A stretch of 64,000 nt of DNA from Muribaculaceae bacterium (GTDB lineage Bacteria > Bacteroidota > Bacteroidia > Bacteroidales > Muribaculaceae). Every line of letters starts with the position of its first letter. Position 1 is the stretch's first letter. The DNA lies in contig JAMPAX010000003.1 in assembly GCA_023667015.1 (NCBI GenBank), positions 1 through 64,000 on the forward strand, read 5' to 3'. Of the stretch, positions 62,880 through 64,000 are shown piece by piece. Made by a program: the position numbers and the translations under genes. A model generated the notes under the pieces. The model was not told the origin of the DNA and searched no databases. It saw only the letters and a list, made by a program, of their open reading frames with translations.

Positions 62880-63116
62880 TTAATATATGCAGACAGCGAC
62901 TACGTTATCAGCGACATCCACCAGACCGCCATTGACATCGAGCGACTTCTCCTCGCCAGCAGGAGTGCGATACATGATAGCACCCTTATTAAGGGCAGAG
63001 ATAATCGGAGCGTGGTTTTTCAGGACTGTAAAACGACCGAGTTTACCCGGAAGAGTGACAGACTCTGCGTCACCTTTGAACAGCACTGAATGGGCGGATA
63101 TAATTTCGAGTGTCAT
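62880..63116 (-). CDS. atpC: ATP synthase epsilon subunit (N-terminal domain only)
   Basis: A 78-residue protein. It begins MTLEIISAHSVLFKGDAESVTLPGKLGRFTVLKNHAPI, the beta-sandwich core, and ends just after VDVADNVVAVCIY. The C-terminal inhibitory helical hairpin found in many epsilon subunits is missing, as often in Bacteroidetes, so epsilon-mediated inhibition should be absent. Confidence 0.95.
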   Translation of the reverse strand: MTLEIISAHSVLFKGDAESVTLPGKLGRFTVLKNHAPIISALNKGAIMYRTPAGEEKSLDVNGGLVDVADNVVAVCIY

Positions 63117-63182
63117 TTCTGAAACAATAGTGATTAAATCGTTAAAGACGAATAGGATAATAAATTAGAAGAAACATCGGGA

Positions 63183-64000
<818 letters not shown>

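Overview
The window reads as a chromosomal segment of a gut Bacteroidales bacterium, most likely Muribaculaceae-like. The evidence is the gene families (DUF4494, DUF4492, DUF4876, DUF6850, a TonB-dependent receptor with an N-terminal carboxypeptidase-regulatory-like domain, Por-type C-terminal sorting tails), the promoters (repeated TAnnTTTG -7 boxes with an upstream TTG/TTTG about 20 bp away) and the absence of strong Shine-Dalgarno sites. I see no prophage, integrase, CRISPR array or intact insertion sequence; it is mostly core genome.

Layout. 1-6400: partial initiator tRNA, an OmpA-family porin, transketolase, a sugar MFS permease, a YggS PLP protein and a DUF4494 protein, all on the minus strand. 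6600-12400 (plus): DUF4492-cydA-cydB (cytochrome bd oxidase), a split chromate-type transporter and folC. 12400-15900 (minus): RNase E/G behind a structured leader and a 29-residue basic protein, then YigZ and a DJ-1 protein. 15900-21900 (plus): apbE-rmuC, serB and a patatin/beta-barrel protein. 22000-25900 (minus): DUF349 protein, cyclophilin, an unknown protein. 25900-29000 (plus): a candidate structured RNA, a cytidylate-kinase-like protein, RNase P RNA and a YihY/BrkB protein. 29000-35100 (plus): glycogen debranching enzyme, glycogen-synthase-type glycosyltransferase, GH57 enzyme and a histidine phosphatase, close-packed. 35100-45100 (minus): acyltransferase, then a four-gene outer-membrane operon (TonB receptor, DUF4876 lipoprotein, DUF6850 barrel, M16 peptidase). 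45100-49200 (plus): two tandem paralogous secreted proteins with type IX-like tails. 49400-64000 (minus): a Ser/Thr kinase, then a 13-kb run in the order atpD-C-B-E-F-H-A-G-nuoI-J-K-L-M-N.

The most unusual content is between the genes. (1) Several genes end in perfect or near-perfect palindromes that include the stop codon (cydB 24 bp, folC 21 bp, RNase G 21 bp, secreted protein 2 17 bp, M16 peptidase 14 bp). (2) Many intergenic spaces carry degenerate arrays with a 7-base period, usually beside those hairpins. (3) Two copies of a 160-bp element with inverted ends lie between convergent gene pairs, with a solo end elsewhere. (4) A promoter drives a roughly 300-nt structured, apparently noncoding region. 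(5) The membrane-arm genes of complex I directly follow the ATP synthase operon with no nuoA-H genes between them.

Functionally the window covers energy conservation (bd oxidase, complex I arm, F-type ATP synthase), central carbon and storage metabolism (transketolase, sugar permease, glycogen turnover), RNA processing (RNase G, RNase P) and the cell envelope.
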